DNA of 17,115 nucleotides from Competibacteraceae bacterium UBA3908 (GTDB lineage: Bacteria > Pseudomonadota > Gammaproteobacteria > Competibacterales > Competibacteraceae). Where the stretch lies: contig DGFE01000188.1 in NCBI GenBank assembly GCA_002391525.1, positions 1,738 through 18,852 of the forward strand, given 5' to 3'. Positions 7,205 to 14,926 of the stretch are shown here, piece by piece. The notes beneath the pieces are model-generated. The model was not told where the DNA came from. It saw only the letters and a list, made by a program, of their open reading frames with translations, and did no database searches. Position numbers and translations under genes: made by a program. Every line of letters begins with the position of its first letter. Position 1 is the first letter of the stretch.

Positions 7205-8704
7205 TCAACCCTTGATCGAGGGCAGTTTGGAAACCAGCCGCAGCGATACCGTGAGTCCTTCCAACTGATAATGCGGCCGTAAAAAGAACTTCGAGGTGTA
7301 ATAACCCGGATTGCCCTCCACTTCCTCCACCACCACCTCGGCGGCTGCCAGCGGCCGCATGGCCTTGGTCTCATCGCTGGAGATGGCGGGATTGCCGTCC
7401 ACGTAGTTGTAAATCCATTCCTGCAGCCAACGCTCCAGGGATTCGCGCTCCTTGAACGACCCGATCTTGTCCCGCACCATGCACTTGAGATAGTGGGCGA
7501 ACCGGCAGACCGCGAACAGATAGGGCAGCCGGGCCGACAGGTTGGCGTTGGCGGTGGCGTCCGGGTCGTCGTACTCGGCCGGCTTTTGCAAGGACTGGGC
7601 GCCGATGAAGGCGGCGAAGTCGGTGTTCTTCTTGTGGATCAGCGGCATGAAGCCATTCTTGGCCAACTCCGCCTCGCGCCGGTCGCTGATCGCGATCTCG
7701 GTAGGGCACTTCATGTCCACTCCGCCGTCGTCGGTCGGGAAGGTGTGGGTGGGCAGGTTCTCCACCGCGCCGCCGGATTCGACGCCGCGGATCCGGGTGC
7801 ACCAGCCATACAGCTTGTAGGCGCGAGTGATGTTGGTGGCCATCGCGTAGGCCGAATTGGCCCAGCAGTACTTGCTGTGATCGGCGCCTTCCACGTCCTC
7901 CTCGAAATCGAATTCCTCGACCGGGTCGGATTTCGCGCCATAGGGCCGCCGCGCCAGAAACCGTGGCATCGCCAGGCCGATGTAGCGCGAATCCTCCGAT
8001 TCGCGCAACGAACGCCAGGCGGCGTATTCCGGCGTCTGGAAAATCTTGGTGAGGTCGCGCGGATTGCTCAGCTCCTGCCAGGAATCCATCTGCATCACGG
8101 TGGGCGCCGCGCCGGCGATGAACGGGGTATGGGCGGCGGCAGCCGTCTGGGCCAGTTCCCGCAACAGTTCCACGTCGGGCGGGCTGTGGTCGAAATGGTA
8201 ATCCCCCACCAGACAACCGAACGGTTCGCCGCCGAACTGCCCGTATTCCTCCTCGTAAATCTTCTTGAAGATCGGGCTCTGATCCCAGGCGGTGCCCTTG
8301 AATTTCTTCAGGGTCTTGTGCACGTCCTTCTTGGAAATGTTCAGGACGCGGATCTTCAGCATCTCGTCGGTTTCCGTGTTGTTGACGAGATAGTGCAGGC
8401 CACGCCAGGCGCCTTCGAGCTGCTGGAACTCGGGGTGATGGATGATCAGGTTGATCTGTTCGCTCAGCTTCTGGTCGATGGCCGCGATCATCGATTCGAT
8501 GGATTTGAGCACGTCCCTGGAAATCAGGGCCGTATGTTGCAGGGCCTGTTCGGCCAGGGTCTTGACCGCGTGTTCGACCGCCTCCTTGGCCTGATCGGAC
8601 TTGGGCTTGAATTCCCGCTGCAGCAACGAGGAAAACTCGCTGACTTCCAGCGGCTGGGCTTCGGCTCCAGGCTGAACCTGGGCGCTCTGTTCGGTTTCGG
8701 CCAT
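7205..8704 (-). CDS. tssC: TssC large sheath subunit
   Basis: TssC/VipB/ImpC family, 499 aa, full length. With TssB it builds the contractile sheath around the Hcp tube. The protein contains the conserved EFQQLEGAWRGLHYLV segment (about residues 95-110), GDYHFDHSPPDVELL, PFIAGAAP, the LAMPRFLARRPYG stretch (about 244-256) and a CRFAHYLKCMVRDKIGSF segment near residues 405-425. The C terminus (FFLRPHYQLEGLTVSLRLV) is the usual sheath handshake strand region. The ATG at 8704 has GAGGAG, embedded in the end of tssB, 9 nt upstream. The gap to tssB is 6 bp, fitting 1:1 co-expression. After its stop the operon is interrupted by the 255-bp hcp control region. Confidence 0.97.
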   Translation of the reverse strand: MAETEQSAQVQPGAEAQPLEVSEFSSLLQREFKPKSDQAKEAVEHAVKTLAEQALQHTALISRDVLKSIESMIAAIDQKLSEQINLIIHHPEFQQLEGAWRGLHYLVNNTETDEMLKIRVLNISKKDVHKTLKKFKGTAWDQSPIFKKIYEEEYGQFGGEPFGCLVGDYHFDHSPPDVELLRELAQTAAAAHTPFIAGAAPTVMQMDSWQELSNPRDLTKIFQTPEYAAWRSLRESEDSRYIGLAMPRFLARRPYGAKSDPVEEFDFEEDVEGADHSKYCWANSAYAMATNITRAYKLYGWCTRIRGVESGGAVENLPTHTFPTDDGGVDMKCPTEIAISDRREAELAKNGFMPLIHKKNTDFAAFIGAQSLQKPAEYDDPDATANANLSARLPYLFAVCRFAHYLKCMVRDKIGSFKERESLERWLQEWIYNYVDGNPAISSDETKAMRPLAAAEVVVEEVEGNPGYYTSKFFLRPHYQLEGLTVSLRLVSKLPSIKG

Positions 8705-8710
8705 GGCTCA

Positions 8711-9232
8711 TCACTCCTCGGCGGCGGGCGACGCGCTGTCCTGGGGCTTGGGCGCGGCCACCAGGGATTGCAGCAGGGTCGGATCGTTCAGCACCTTGGC
8801 GATCAATTCCTCCGCGCCGGTCTTGCCGTCCATGTAGGTCATCAGGTTGGTGAGTTGCTGACGGGCCTGCAGCAGCTTGTTCAGGGCATCCACCTTGCGC
8901 GCCACCGCCGCCGGCGAAAAGTCGTCCATGCTCTCGAAGGTGATGTCCACGCTCAATTCGCCCTCGCCGGTCAGGGTATTGGGCACCCGAAACGCCGCGC
9001 GCGGCTTCATGGCCTTCATGCGGCTGTCGAAGTTGTCCACGTCGAATTCGAGGAACTTGCGATCCGCCACCGGCGCCAGCGGATCGACGGGCTTGCCGGA
9101 CAGATCGGCCATCACGCCCATCACGAACGGCAACTGCACTTTTTTCTGCGAACCGTACACCTCGACGTCGTACTCGATCTGCACGCGCGGCGCCCGGTTG
9201 CGAGCGATAAATTTCTGACTGCTCATCGCCAT
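8711..9232 (-). CDS. tssB: TssB small sheath subunit
   Basis: TssB/VipA/ImpB family, 173 aa. It intertwines with TssC to form the sheath; in H1-like systems it is also the partner of TagJ. Family motifs visible are SSQKFIARNRAPRVQIEYDV near the N terminus, LPFVMGVMADLSG (about 34-46), RKFLEFDVDNFDSRM and the DITFESMDDFSP segment. The C terminus is acidic (PAAEE). The frame extends ten codons further upstream, but the ATG at 9232 is chosen because AGGTGA precedes it by 7 nt and it gives the typical start. The ATG at 9226 is a second possibility. Separated by 64 bp from tssA upstream and 6 bp from tssC downstream. Confidence 0.96.
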   Translation of the reverse strand: MAMSSQKFIARNRAPRVQIEYDVEVYGSQKKVQLPFVMGVMADLSGKPVDPLAPVADRKFLEFDVDNFDSRMKAMKPRAAFRVPNTLTGEGELSVDITFESMDDFSPAAVARKVDALNKLLQARQQLTNLMTYMDGKTGAEELIAKVLNDPTLLQSLVAAPKPQDSASPAAEE

Positions 9233-9296
9233 CGGAAGATCACCTCTCTCACTCAAAATCACCAGTCATTGTTCCAAAAGTCCGGCCAATCGACCC

Positions 9297-10361
9297 TCAA
9301 TCGCCGGTATCCTCCCCCTGCAAGCCGAAAATCAGGGTTGCCTGCTCCGCTCCGCCGGGCGCAAGATCGTTCAGAATCGCCATGAAGTCCTTGGTCACCA
9401 ATTTTTTAGCACGTTTCAACAAGAATGGTACGGGGCTGGAAGGTTCGTAGCGGTTAAAGTACTCACAAATCTTGTCCAGCATACGAATCGCGTCTTCGCG
9501 ACTGCCTATTTCGCCGACCACCAGCCGCTGGCCGACCGCGGCGGCGCCCGCCGCCGGCTCGCCTGCGGCGGTTTCGCCCGGTGCGGTTTCAGCGGCGAGG
9601 CCCACTCCCCGCCTGTGCAAGTGTTCGGACAACACCTGACGGATTTCCTTCAACACCCCGGTCAGCGCGCTCATATCCGGCGCCTGGGTGACGCCGACCT
9701 GGTCGGTCAGCACGGCCTCGATCCGTTCGACCCGCTCGATGGCCTCGGTCACCGCGCCGGCGGTGGCCTGCAATTCCTCCAGATCGGCGTCCTGAAACGC
9801 GCCGTCGATCCTGGCCTGGGTCGGCGGTTCCGCCTGCTCGCCGGTCGTCACCGGCGTCAGCACGCCGCTGGCGATCTGGACATCGCGCAGACTGAACCGG
9901 CCCAGGGCGCGCGAACTGACCAGCGGCGTCTCCCGCAACCCGCGCAGCGTGGCTTCGGGATCGCACAACGCCACCACGATATTGATCCGCAGGGTCGGGT
10001 CGTTGTTGTCGTCGGGATCGAGCCGTGGATAGACGTCGTCCCAGAACCGTTCGAGCAGCCCTTGCACCACGCCCAGGCCGGCGGCGAAACCCGGCAACCC
10101 ATCGGTATGTAGCAAGGCGCGGGCCAGGTAGACCGCCACCCGCAAGTCCCGGGTACGCTCGAACAGGGCCAGGGCCGCGTTTCCGACGCCGCGCCAGTCG
10201 GGCGGTTCGGCGGGAATGATGGTGTCGCCGTACTGGCGTTCCGGCGTGCCCTGCGCCAATTCCTCCAACTCCGCGAATGCCGGGTCGTATTCGAGATCCT
10301 CGCCGCACGGCGCGGCGGCGGCGATCTCGCCCAACAGACTCTCAATCTCCATTACGCTCAT
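9297..10361 (-). CDS. tssA: TssA, short H1-type (ImpA N-terminal domain)
   Basis: TssA orchestrates baseplate priming and tail elongation. This 354 aa protein has the ImpA_N domain (about residues 8-130), with PCGEDLEYDPAF (18-29), PDWRGV (54-59) and FWDDVYPRLDPDDNNDPTLR (106-125). A helical middle region and an Ala/Gly/Pro-rich linker (about 260-280) follow. The conserved C-terminal module contains EYFNRYEPSSPVPFLL (about 298-313) and the DFMAILNDLAP end. That C-terminal module and the length fit the P. aeruginosa TssA1 class rather than the longer TssA with a VasJ-type C terminus. The ATG at 10361 has GAGG 10 nt upstream; an ATG at 10352 is also possible, and the frame stays open upstream to 10490. 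First gene of the leftward block. The DNA encoding the C-terminal motif is unusually AT-rich for this locus (see findings). Confidence 0.93.
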   Translation of the reverse strand: MSVMEIESLLGEIAAAAPCGEDLEYDPAFAELEELAQGTPERQYGDTIIPAEPPDWRGVGNAALALFERTRDLRVAVYLARALLHTDGLPGFAAGLGVVQGLLERFWDDVYPRLDPDDNNDPTLRINIVVALCDPEATLRGLRETPLVSSRALGRFSLRDVQIASGVLTPVTTGEQAEPPTQARIDGAFQDADLEELQATAGAVTEAIERVERIEAVLTDQVGVTQAPDMSALTGVLKEIRQVLSEHLHRRGVGLAAETAPGETAAGEPAAGAAAVGQRLVVGEIGSREDAIRMLDKICEYFNRYEPSSPVPFLLKRAKKLVTKDFMAILNDLAPGGAEQATLIFGLQGEDTGD

Positions 10362-10519
10362 CGGTCGTGCGCCTCGTCCGCTCGTCAAGCCTTGAAGTAT
10401 AGCCCTGCTTGGCGCGATTACCCGGTCGGTATAGACTGAATTCCAGCGATCCCATGCGATCAATTCGATGAATTCCGCTCGGGCGATCAAAGCGGATCCT
10501 CTGCCAACGGAACGCGCGT
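10362..10519. promoter_or_regulatory. Divergent intergenic control region tssA / tagH
   Basis: This 158-bp region separates the two divergent blocks and should hold promoters for both. Weak candidates: on the minus strand a TATACT -10-like hexamer (10401-10396) without a good -35; on the plus strand TATAGA (10430-10435) with a poor TTGGCG 15 nt before it. Repeated short elements cluster here: TGAATTCC at 10437-10444 and 10469-10476, and GCGATC at 10446, 10456 and 10483, the first two exactly 10 bp apart. A poor sigma-54-like match, TGGCAGAGGATCCGCT (8 of 12 positions), lies on the minus strand at 10506-10491. None is strong enough for a firm promoter call. Confidence 0.35.
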
Positions 10520-12082
10520 ATGCCTCTGAAATTGACCATCACCAGCTATCAGCGGCTTTCTCCTGGCCAGGAAACCACCAAAATCCTCGACCGCGGGTCG
10601 ATCAGTATCGGCCGCGCGGCGCAAAACGACTGGGTCCTGCAGGATCCCGAGCGCATCCTGTCGAAAAACCACTGCACCGTGCAGTCCCGCGATGGCGGCT
10701 ACTTTCTCACCGACCTCAGCGTGAACGGCACGTTTCTCAACGATTCCGAACAGCGCATCGCCCGGGACCAGACGGTCGAACTCCACGATGGCGATCATTT
10801 CGTTCTGGGCGAATACGAAATCGCCGTCGCCCTGCTGCCCACGGGCGAGGACCTGCTGGAAGCCGCCCCGGAAGGCGTCCTGACCGAAATCGTGCCGATG
10901 CCCGGCGACGAGCTGTCCGTGGCGCCGCACCCGCCGCCGGACGCAGCGCGGGAGCGCCCCGGACTCGACGTTGCGCCGAGCATCGCCAAACCGTCCTTCA
11001 GCGACATCCTGGCCGAGGATCAGGACAGTCTGGGTTTGAAACACCGCGCCGGGTCGCGGCTGCCCGGCGCGCCGACCACCGAACCCGCACCGGATTTATC
11101 CAGACCGGAACGGGTCAGCCTGGAGCTGCCGTCGCTGATTTCCGTGACGCCGACGCCACTCAAACCGCCGGAGGCGGGCCAGCCCGTCGAGCGACCGCTG
11201 CCGCCGGTTCCGGCGCGGCCCGAACCCGAAACTCCAGCGCAACCGCCACTCGAAATACCCGAACCACCGGCGGTCACCCCTCCCGTAACGCCGGCTGGCG
11301 CCGCCGAAGCCGCTCCCGAACCGCTCATTCCCGAGGACTGGTGGCTGGCACCGCCCACTCCGCCCGCCGTCGCATCCATGGCTCCGCCGCCGGATCGGGT
11401 TCCCGCGCCGCCCTCCGCGCCGCGGCCGCCATCGGGCGAGGCCATCGAATCACCGCATCCCGCTCCGGCAATCGGCGCCGAACCCACCGCCGACACGCTG
11501 CTGCGGGCCTTCCTGGACGGCGCCGGTTTGTCGCGGGCGCGAGTGTCGGCGGATCAACTGCCCGAGATCATGGTCAATCTGGGCGCGATCCTGCGCGAAA
11601 CCGTGCGGGGACTGATGGAAATCCTGCTGGCTCGCGGCGACGTCAAGGGCGAATTCCGACTGGATCGCACCGCCATCGGCCCCATGGAAAACAACCCGCT
11701 CAAAACCCCGCCGGGCCGGCCGCCCCTCAGCCCGGAAGAGGTCATGATCCTGTTGCTGATCCGGCGGCAGGACGCCTACATGTCGCCGGTGCAGGCCGTG
11801 CGCGAGGGCTTCAACGACATCAAGGCCCACCAACTGGCGGTCATGGCCGGGATTCAGGCAGCTCTGAACCGCCTGCTGGCCCGATTTGACCCGCGCCACC
11901 TGGAAACCCGCCTCGAACAGAGCGTGCTCGACAACCTCTGGCCGGCCAACCGCAAGGCCAAGTATTGGGATCTGTTCACCGCCGAATATCAGGCCATCGC
12001 CCGGGAAGCCGAGGACGATTTCAACGAACTGTTCGGCGACGAGTTCGCGCGCGCCTACGAAGCGCGGCTGCGCACGCCATGA
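10520..12082 (+). CDS. tagH: TagH/Fha, FHA-domain T6SS regulator and scaffold
   Basis: Type VI FHA-domain protein (Fha1/ImpI-like), 520 aa. The N-terminal forkhead-associated domain (about residues 22-103) has the phosphothreonine-binding residues in place: R32 (in GRAAQNDW), S48 and H51 (in LSKNHC), and N69-G70-T71 (in LSVNGTFLN). A long proline/alanine-rich, presumably disordered linker follows (about 130-320, including PEDWWLAP at 271-278). The C-terminal T6SS-specific FHA-associated domain (about 325-520) has FNDIKAHQLAVMAGIQAAL and the ending AEYQAIAREAEDDFNELFGD. In P. aeruginosa, Fha1 is phosphorylated by PpkA and promotes assembly; in Agrobacterium, Fha binds phosphorylated TssL. The ATG at 10520 has GGAA about 8 nt upstream. 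Its stop overlaps the start of a small ORF (ATGA). Confidence 0.94.
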   Translation: MPLKLTITSYQRLSPGQETTKILDRGSISIGRAAQNDWVLQDPERILSKNHCTVQSRDGGYFLTDLSVNGTFLNDSEQRIARDQTVELHDGDHFVLGEYEIAVALLPTGEDLLEAAPEGVLTEIVPMPGDELSVAPHPPPDAARERPGLDVAPSIAKPSFSDILAEDQDSLGLKHRAGSRLPGAPTTEPAPDLSRPERVSLELPSLISVTPTPLKPPEAGQPVERPLPPVPARPEPETPAQPPLEIPEPPAVTPPVTPAGAAEAAPEPLIPEDWWLAPPTPPAVASMAPPPDRVPAPPSAPRPPSGEAIESPHPAPAIGAEPTADTLLRAFLDGAGLSRARVSADQLPEIMVNLGAILRETVRGLMEILLARGDVKGEFRLDRTAIGPMENNPLKTPPGRPPLSPEEVMILLLIRRQDAYMSPVQAVREGFNDIKAHQLAVMAGIQAALNRLLARFDPRHLETRLEQSVLDNLWPANRKAKYWDLFTAEYQAIAREAEDDFNELFGDEFARAYEARLRTP

Positions 12083-12195
12083 ACCCCATCGTGGCCCGAT
12101 CCCTGCATCCGCTACCGTTTGGCAGCAAGACTGCTAGGATTTGGAAACGGCAATCCCATTCTCAACGAAGCGAGCAAGCGAGCGACGTCCCATGA
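12079..12195 (+). CDS. Putative 38-aa ORF linking tagH and tssK
   Basis: A 38-codon ORF fills the whole tagH-tssK gap. Its ATG overlaps the tagH stop (ATGA, 12079-12082) and its TGA overlaps the tssK start (ATGA, 12192-12195). The predicted peptide begins MNPIVARSLHPLPFG, is basic and polar, and has no signal peptide, lipobox cysteine or membrane segment, so it is not a recognisable TssJ. Codon use is unlike the neighbours, with AGG, CTA, ACT, ATT and several CGA/CAA codons and clearly fewer G/C third positions. I do not recognise it. Possibilities are a translational-coupling ORF for tssK, which has a poor ribosome-binding site of its own; a remnant of a lost gene; or chance. The exact double overlap supports the first, the codon use the last two. 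Confidence 0.35.
   Translation: MNPIVARSLHPLPFGSKTARIWKRQSHSQRSEQASDVP
12120..12135 (+). promoter_or_regulatory. Possible weak sigma-54-like element before tssK
   Basis: TGGCAGCAAGACTGCT matches 9 of 12 fixed positions of TGGCACG-N4-TTGCW and keeps the GG and GC doublets at the required 12-nt spacing. A start near 12146 would give tssK a leader of about 45 nt. It lies in the AT-richer tagH-tssK junction. By itself this match could be chance; the much better site before hcp makes it worth noting. Confidence 0.25.
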
Positions 12196-13544
12196 GCTGG
12201 TACAGCAAGGTTGTGTGGTCCGAGGGGATGTTCCTGCGTCCCCAGCACTTCCAGCAACAGGATCGCTATCTCGAAGCCTTCGTCCGGCAATCCCGCGGCC
12301 ACCTGCGCCCTTATGACTGGGGCGTGGCGCAACTGGTTCTGGATCGGGAGGCGCTGGCGCTGGGCAAGATCGCCATCACCGCCGCCAGCGGTCTGCTGCC
12401 CGACGGCACGCCCTTCAGCATTCCCGACCACGATCCGCCGCCCGCGCCGCTCGACATCGCCGCCGACACGCGCCACACCCGAGTCATGCTGGCCCTGCCC
12501 CTGCGGCGGACCGGCATGGCGGACGTGGAGCGCGGCGAACAGCGCGACACCGCCGCCCGTTACCGGGCCGTGGCCCGCGAGGTGCGCGACAGCAACGTCG
12601 ACAACGCCAACAACAGCGCTTTCGTCGAGATCGGCGAACCCCGGCTGCGGCTGTGCCTCGACACCCGGGATTTCAGCGAATACACCTGCATCGGCATCGC
12701 CCGCGTGGCGGAGAAGCGGCCCGACCAAACGGTGGTGCTGGATGACGAGTACCTGCCGCCCTGTCTGGATTGCCGGGGCATCCCGGCGCTCAGCGGTTTC
12801 GTTTCCGAGGTCTTCGGACTGCTGCACCAGCGCGGCGACGCCCTGGCCGAGCGGGTGGTGGGCGCGGGTGCGGCGCGCGGCGCCAGCCTGGACATCGCCC
12901 AGTTTCTGCGCTTGCAGGCCGTCAACCGCTTCGAGCCGCTGTTCGCCCATCTGGCCGCCATGCGGGGCCTGCATCCCGAAGCCTTCCACCAGATCGCACT
13001 GCAGCTGGCCGGCGAAATGGCCACCTTCACCGACAAGGTCAAACGCCGGCCGCCGGTGTTCCCGGCCTACGATCACGACGATCTGCAAAAGACCTTCGGC
13101 CCCCTGATGCGGGAATTGCGCCGTTCGCTCAGCCTGGAGGAAGTGGACGCGGCGATCCAGATTCCCATCGAAGAGCGCCAGTACGGCATTCGGGTGGCGA
13201 TCATCACCGACCGCGAACGCCCGTTGCTCACCAAGGCCAACTTCATTCTGGCGGTCCGCGCCGACATGGCCGCCGATCTGTTGCGCACCCGGTTCCCGAC
13301 CCAGGTCAAGATCGGTCCGGTCGAACGCATCGCGCAATTCGTCAACCATCACCTGCCCGGCATCGGCGTCAGCGCCCTGCCGGTAGCGCCGCGGGAAATC
13401 CCGTTCCGGGCCGATTTCATCTACTACCGGCTCGACCGCAGCAGCGAATTCTGGAAACAGCTCCTGAATTCCGGCGGCTTCGCCTTCCATGTCGGCGGCG
13501 AGTTCCCCGGCCTGGAAATGGCGTTCTGGGCCATCAAAGAGTGA
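12192..13544 (+). CDS. tssK: TssK baseplate-membrane complex adaptor
   Basis: TssK/VasE/ImpJ family, 450 aa, standard length. TssK trimers link the TssFG wedges to the cytoplasmic parts of TssL and TssM. The N terminus is the unmistakable MSWYSKVVWSEGMFLRPQHF signature (1-20), followed by the receptor-binding-protein-like shoulder and a helical middle (QFLRLQAVNRFEPLFAHLAA). The C-terminal head includes the YYRLDRSSEFWKQL and FAFHVGGEFPGLEMAFWAI segments. The ATG at 12192 is chosen over an in-frame ATG at 12141 because it starts the conserved N terminus and overlaps the upstream small ORF stop. The ribosome-binding site before it is weak (GCGAGCGACG), consistent with coupled translation. 14 bp to tssL. 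Confidence 0.96.
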   Translation: MSWYSKVVWSEGMFLRPQHFQQQDRYLEAFVRQSRGHLRPYDWGVAQLVLDREALALGKIAITAASGLLPDGTPFSIPDHDPPPAPLDIAADTRHTRVMLALPLRRTGMADVERGEQRDTAARYRAVAREVRDSNVDNANNSAFVEIGEPRLRLCLDTRDFSEYTCIGIARVAEKRPDQTVVLDDEYLPPCLDCRGIPALSGFVSEVFGLLHQRGDALAERVVGAGAARGASLDIAQFLRLQAVNRFEPLFAHLAAMRGLHPEAFHQIALQLAGEMATFTDKVKRRPPVFPAYDHDDLQKTFGPLMRELRRSLSLEEVDAAIQIPIEERQYGIRVAIITDRERPLLTKANFILAVRADMAADLLRTRFPTQVKIGPVERIAQFVNHHLPGIGVSALPVAPREIPFRADFIYYRLDRSSEFWKQLLNSGGFAFHVGGEFPGLEMAFWAIKE

Positions 13545-13558
13545 TCGAGTAACCCACC

Positions 13559-14917
13559 GTGACCATCGACGATCCGTTTGCCACCGGCGGCGACGACAGC
13601 GAGCGCACCATCGTCCGTCCGGCGCCGGGTGGCCGGCGCCCCAGTCCGGACGCGACTCCCGCGCCGCCGGCGCGCCCGACCGGCGCGCCGCCCGAGGAAG
13701 CTCCCGCGCTGAGCGGCGTTGGGCTGAATCCGCTGGAGGCCGCCGCCACGCCGCTGTTGAGCCTGATCATGCGGCTGAAAAACACCGCTTCGCATCCCGA
13801 TCCCGAGCGGCTGCGCCGGCGCATGATCGAGGAGATGAAGACCTTCACGGCCCACGCTCGCAACGCGGGCATCGACGAGAAAACGGTGTTCCGGGCCCGC
13901 TACGTGCTCTGCACCACCCTCGACGAAGTGGTGCTGAACACGCCCTGGGGTCGGGCCAGCCAGTGGAGCGAGAACAGCCTGCTGATCACCTTTCACAACG
14001 AAACCTGGGGCGGCGAAAAAGTCTTCGAACTGCTGGATGCCATCATTCTCGATCCGCGCAAGAACCTGTACCTGCTGGAACTGCTGTATCTGTGTCTGGC
14101 CTTCGGTTTTCAAGGCCGCTACCGGTTGCTGGAAAACGGCCGCGGGCGGCTGGAGGAACAACGGGAACGGGTCTACAACGCCATCCGCACCGCTCGCGGC
14201 GAGTTCGAGCGGGAGTTGTCCCCGCACTGGCGCGGCAGCGTCGAACAGCGCAACCCGCTGATCCGCTACGTCCCGCTCTGGGTGGTGGCGGCGGTCGCGG
14301 CGGCCCTGCTGCTGCTCGCCTACGCGATCTTCAGTTGGTTGTTGAACAGCGCCTCCGATCCGGTGCTCAGCGCGCTCAGCGACCTGCGCGGCGCGGACGT
14401 GGCGATGGTGCGGCGGGCCGGCGTCACCGCCGCCCCCGCGCCGGTCAAACCCCAGCAGCCCAACGCCAACCTCGCTCAGGTCACACAGAACTTTCGCACG
14501 TTCCTGGATCCGCAAATCCGGCAGGGGCTGGTGGCGGTCGTCGAAGAGGCCGACAAGACGACGGTCCGCATCCGTGGCGATGGGCTGTTCGATTCCGGCA
14601 GGGCCGACGTCAAGCCGGGCTTTTACAACCTGCTTCAACAAATCGGCGCCGAAATGAACAAAGTGCAGGGCCGGGTATTGGTCACCGGCCACAGCGACAA
14701 CGTTCCGATTCGGACCCTGCAATTCCCGTCCAACTGGCATCTGTCCAAAGCCCGCGCGGACAGCGTGGTGAAAATCCTGGCCTCGGCCAGCAACAACCCC
14801 GGCCGGTTCGGCAGCGAAGGGCGCGCCGACACCGAGCCGGTCGCCGCCAACGACACCCCGCAGAATCGGGCGCTGAACCGGCGCGTCGACATCATCCTGC
14901 TGGCCCGCGTCAATTAG
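13559..14917 (+). CDS. tssL: TssL with C-terminal OmpA-like peptidoglycan-binding domain
   Basis: DotU-family inner-membrane component fused to an OmpA-like domain, 452 aa (extended TssL). A disordered N-terminal tail (1-55) carries SERTIVRPAPGGRRP (14-28). The cytoplasmic DotU domain (about 60-235) includes YVLCTTLDEVVLNTPWG (115-131) and LYLCLAFGFQGRY (176-188). One transmembrane segment lies at about 238-262. The periplasmic OmpA-like domain (about 335-452) has LFDSGRAD, GHSDN (377-381), LSKARA (395-400) and NRRVDI (440-445). D380 and R399 occupy the positions that bind diaminopimelate in OmpA-type domains, so it should anchor the membrane complex to the cell wall. The GTG at 13559 is the only sensible start; the ribosome-binding site is weak, and coupling to tssK 14 bp upstream is likely. 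9 bp to tssM. Confidence 0.95.
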   Translation: MTIDDPFATGGDDSERTIVRPAPGGRRPSPDATPAPPARPTGAPPEEAPALSGVGLNPLEAAATPLLSLIMRLKNTASHPDPERLRRRMIEEMKTFTAHARNAGIDEKTVFRARYVLCTTLDEVVLNTPWGRASQWSENSLLITFHNETWGGEKVFELLDAIILDPRKNLYLLELLYLCLAFGFQGRYRLLENGRGRLEEQRERVYNAIRTARGEFERELSPHWRGSVEQRNPLIRYVPLWVVAAVAAALLLLAYAIFSWLLNSASDPVLSALSDLRGADVAMVRRAGVTAAPAPVKPQQPNANLAQVTQNFRTFLDPQIRQGLVAVVEEADKTTVRIRGDGLFDSGRADVKPGFYNLLQQIGAEMNKVQGRVLVTGHSDNVPIRTLQFPSNWHLSKARADSVVKILASASNNPGRFGSEGRADTEPVAANDTPQNRALNRRVDIILLARVN

Positions 14918-14926
14918 GTCGGGATT

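Noticed and set aside
9262..9291. Sigma-54-like sequence in the tssA-tssB gap (TGGCCGGACTTTTGGA, minus strand)
   Set aside because: It lacks the essential GC doublet at -12 (GG instead), so it is unlikely to be functional despite partial similarity.
7493..9385. A 630-codon plus-strand open frame opposite tssC and tssB
   Set aside because: It spans two convincing sheath genes on the other strand and their short intergenic gap, as expected of a GC-driven shadow frame.
12079..12195. The tagH-tssK small ORF as a full TssJ lipoprotein
   Set aside because: At 38 residues with no signal peptide, hydrophobic core or lipobox cysteine, it cannot be a functional TssJ.
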